Below are positions 35,355 through 35,428 of a stretch of 35,428 bases of DNA, piece by piece (the stretch's first letter is position 1; the number at the start of each line of letters is the position of its first letter). Origin of the DNA: Syntrophothermus sp. DTU052 (GTDB taxonomy: Bacteria > Bacillota > Syntrophomonadia > Syntrophomonadales > DTU052); NCBI GenBank assembly GCA_001512495.1, contig LFRU01000029.1, forward strand, positions 1 to 35,428, written 5' to 3'. Position numbers and translations under genes: made by a program. The notes under the pieces are model-generated. The model was not told where the DNA came from. It saw only the letters and a list, made by a program, of their open reading frames with translations, and did not search any database.

Positions 35355-35428
35355 CCCATGGCCTTTTAATTGAGAGTTTTGCATAATTGCAAAATTACGT
35401 TCTTTGAAACAGAGAATACGACCTTAAG

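Noticed and set aside
34800-35428. A duplicated tmRNA 3' end marking the far side of an integrated island
   Set aside because: I found no second copy of the T-arm/CCA sequence within the window, so an island boundary on the right cannot be shown from this sequence.

Overview
The window reads as a chromosome segment of a Gram-positive, low-to-mid GC clostridial bacterium. I favour a Syntrophomonadaceae/Peptococcaceae-type lineage, but this is inferred from gene order and protein style and the genus is not established. Supporting points are the uninterrupted S10-spc-alpha ribosomal cluster with adk-map-KOW protein-infA-rpmJ between secY and rpsM, ecfA1A2T-truA-rplM-rpsI directly after rplQ, a CggR-headed glycolytic operon, strong AGGAGG-type ribosome binding sites, and frequent GTG/TTG starts (22 of 49 complete genes by my start calls).

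Layout. 1-354 is the 3' end of tuf. 355-594 is a gene-free stretch that can fold extensively and leads into rpsJ. 595-15797 is the translation/secretion/transcription supercluster from rpsJ to rplQ, all on the + strand with short gaps or overlaps. 15800-19136 holds the ECF transporter energising module (two ATPases and EcfT) and the tRNA pseudouridine synthase TruA. A perfect 28-bp inverted repeat (19141-19202) separates this from a new promoter and rplM-rpsI, which ends in an intrinsic terminator near 20200. 20388-27363 is the lower glycolysis operon cggR-gap-pgk-tpiA-gpmI-eno, preceded by an extended -10 promoter and a CggR-like operator. 27450-30280 carries secG and a divergent membrane pyrophosphatase (hppA), followed by a strong terminator. 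30350-30680 is a non-coding, GC-rich, highly foldable element. 30791-34839 is est-rnr-smpB-ssrA (esterase, RNase R, SmpB, tmRNA). Downstream of tmRNA the sequence becomes AT-rich, with short direct repeats and an unrecognised small gene on the minus strand, as expected of an accessory boundary at a tmRNA gene.

How the genes work together. Most of the window is core growth machinery: ribosome assembly, initiation (IF1), protein export (SecY, SecG), N-terminal maturation (Map), nucleotide balance (Adk), RNA polymerase alpha, and triose-phosphate metabolism. RNase R, SmpB and tmRNA together form the trans-translation and nonstop-mRNA decay set. The pyrophosphatase may recover energy from biosynthetic PPi, a plausible benefit for an energy-limited anaerobe.

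I see no CRISPR array, no rRNA or tRNA gene, no intact transposase and no obvious new multi-gene system. The least explained items are the unusual active-site spacing and N-terminal extension of the pyrophosphatase, the foldable element after it, the leader before rpsJ, and the zero-base junction between the smpB stop codon and the 5' end of tmRNA.
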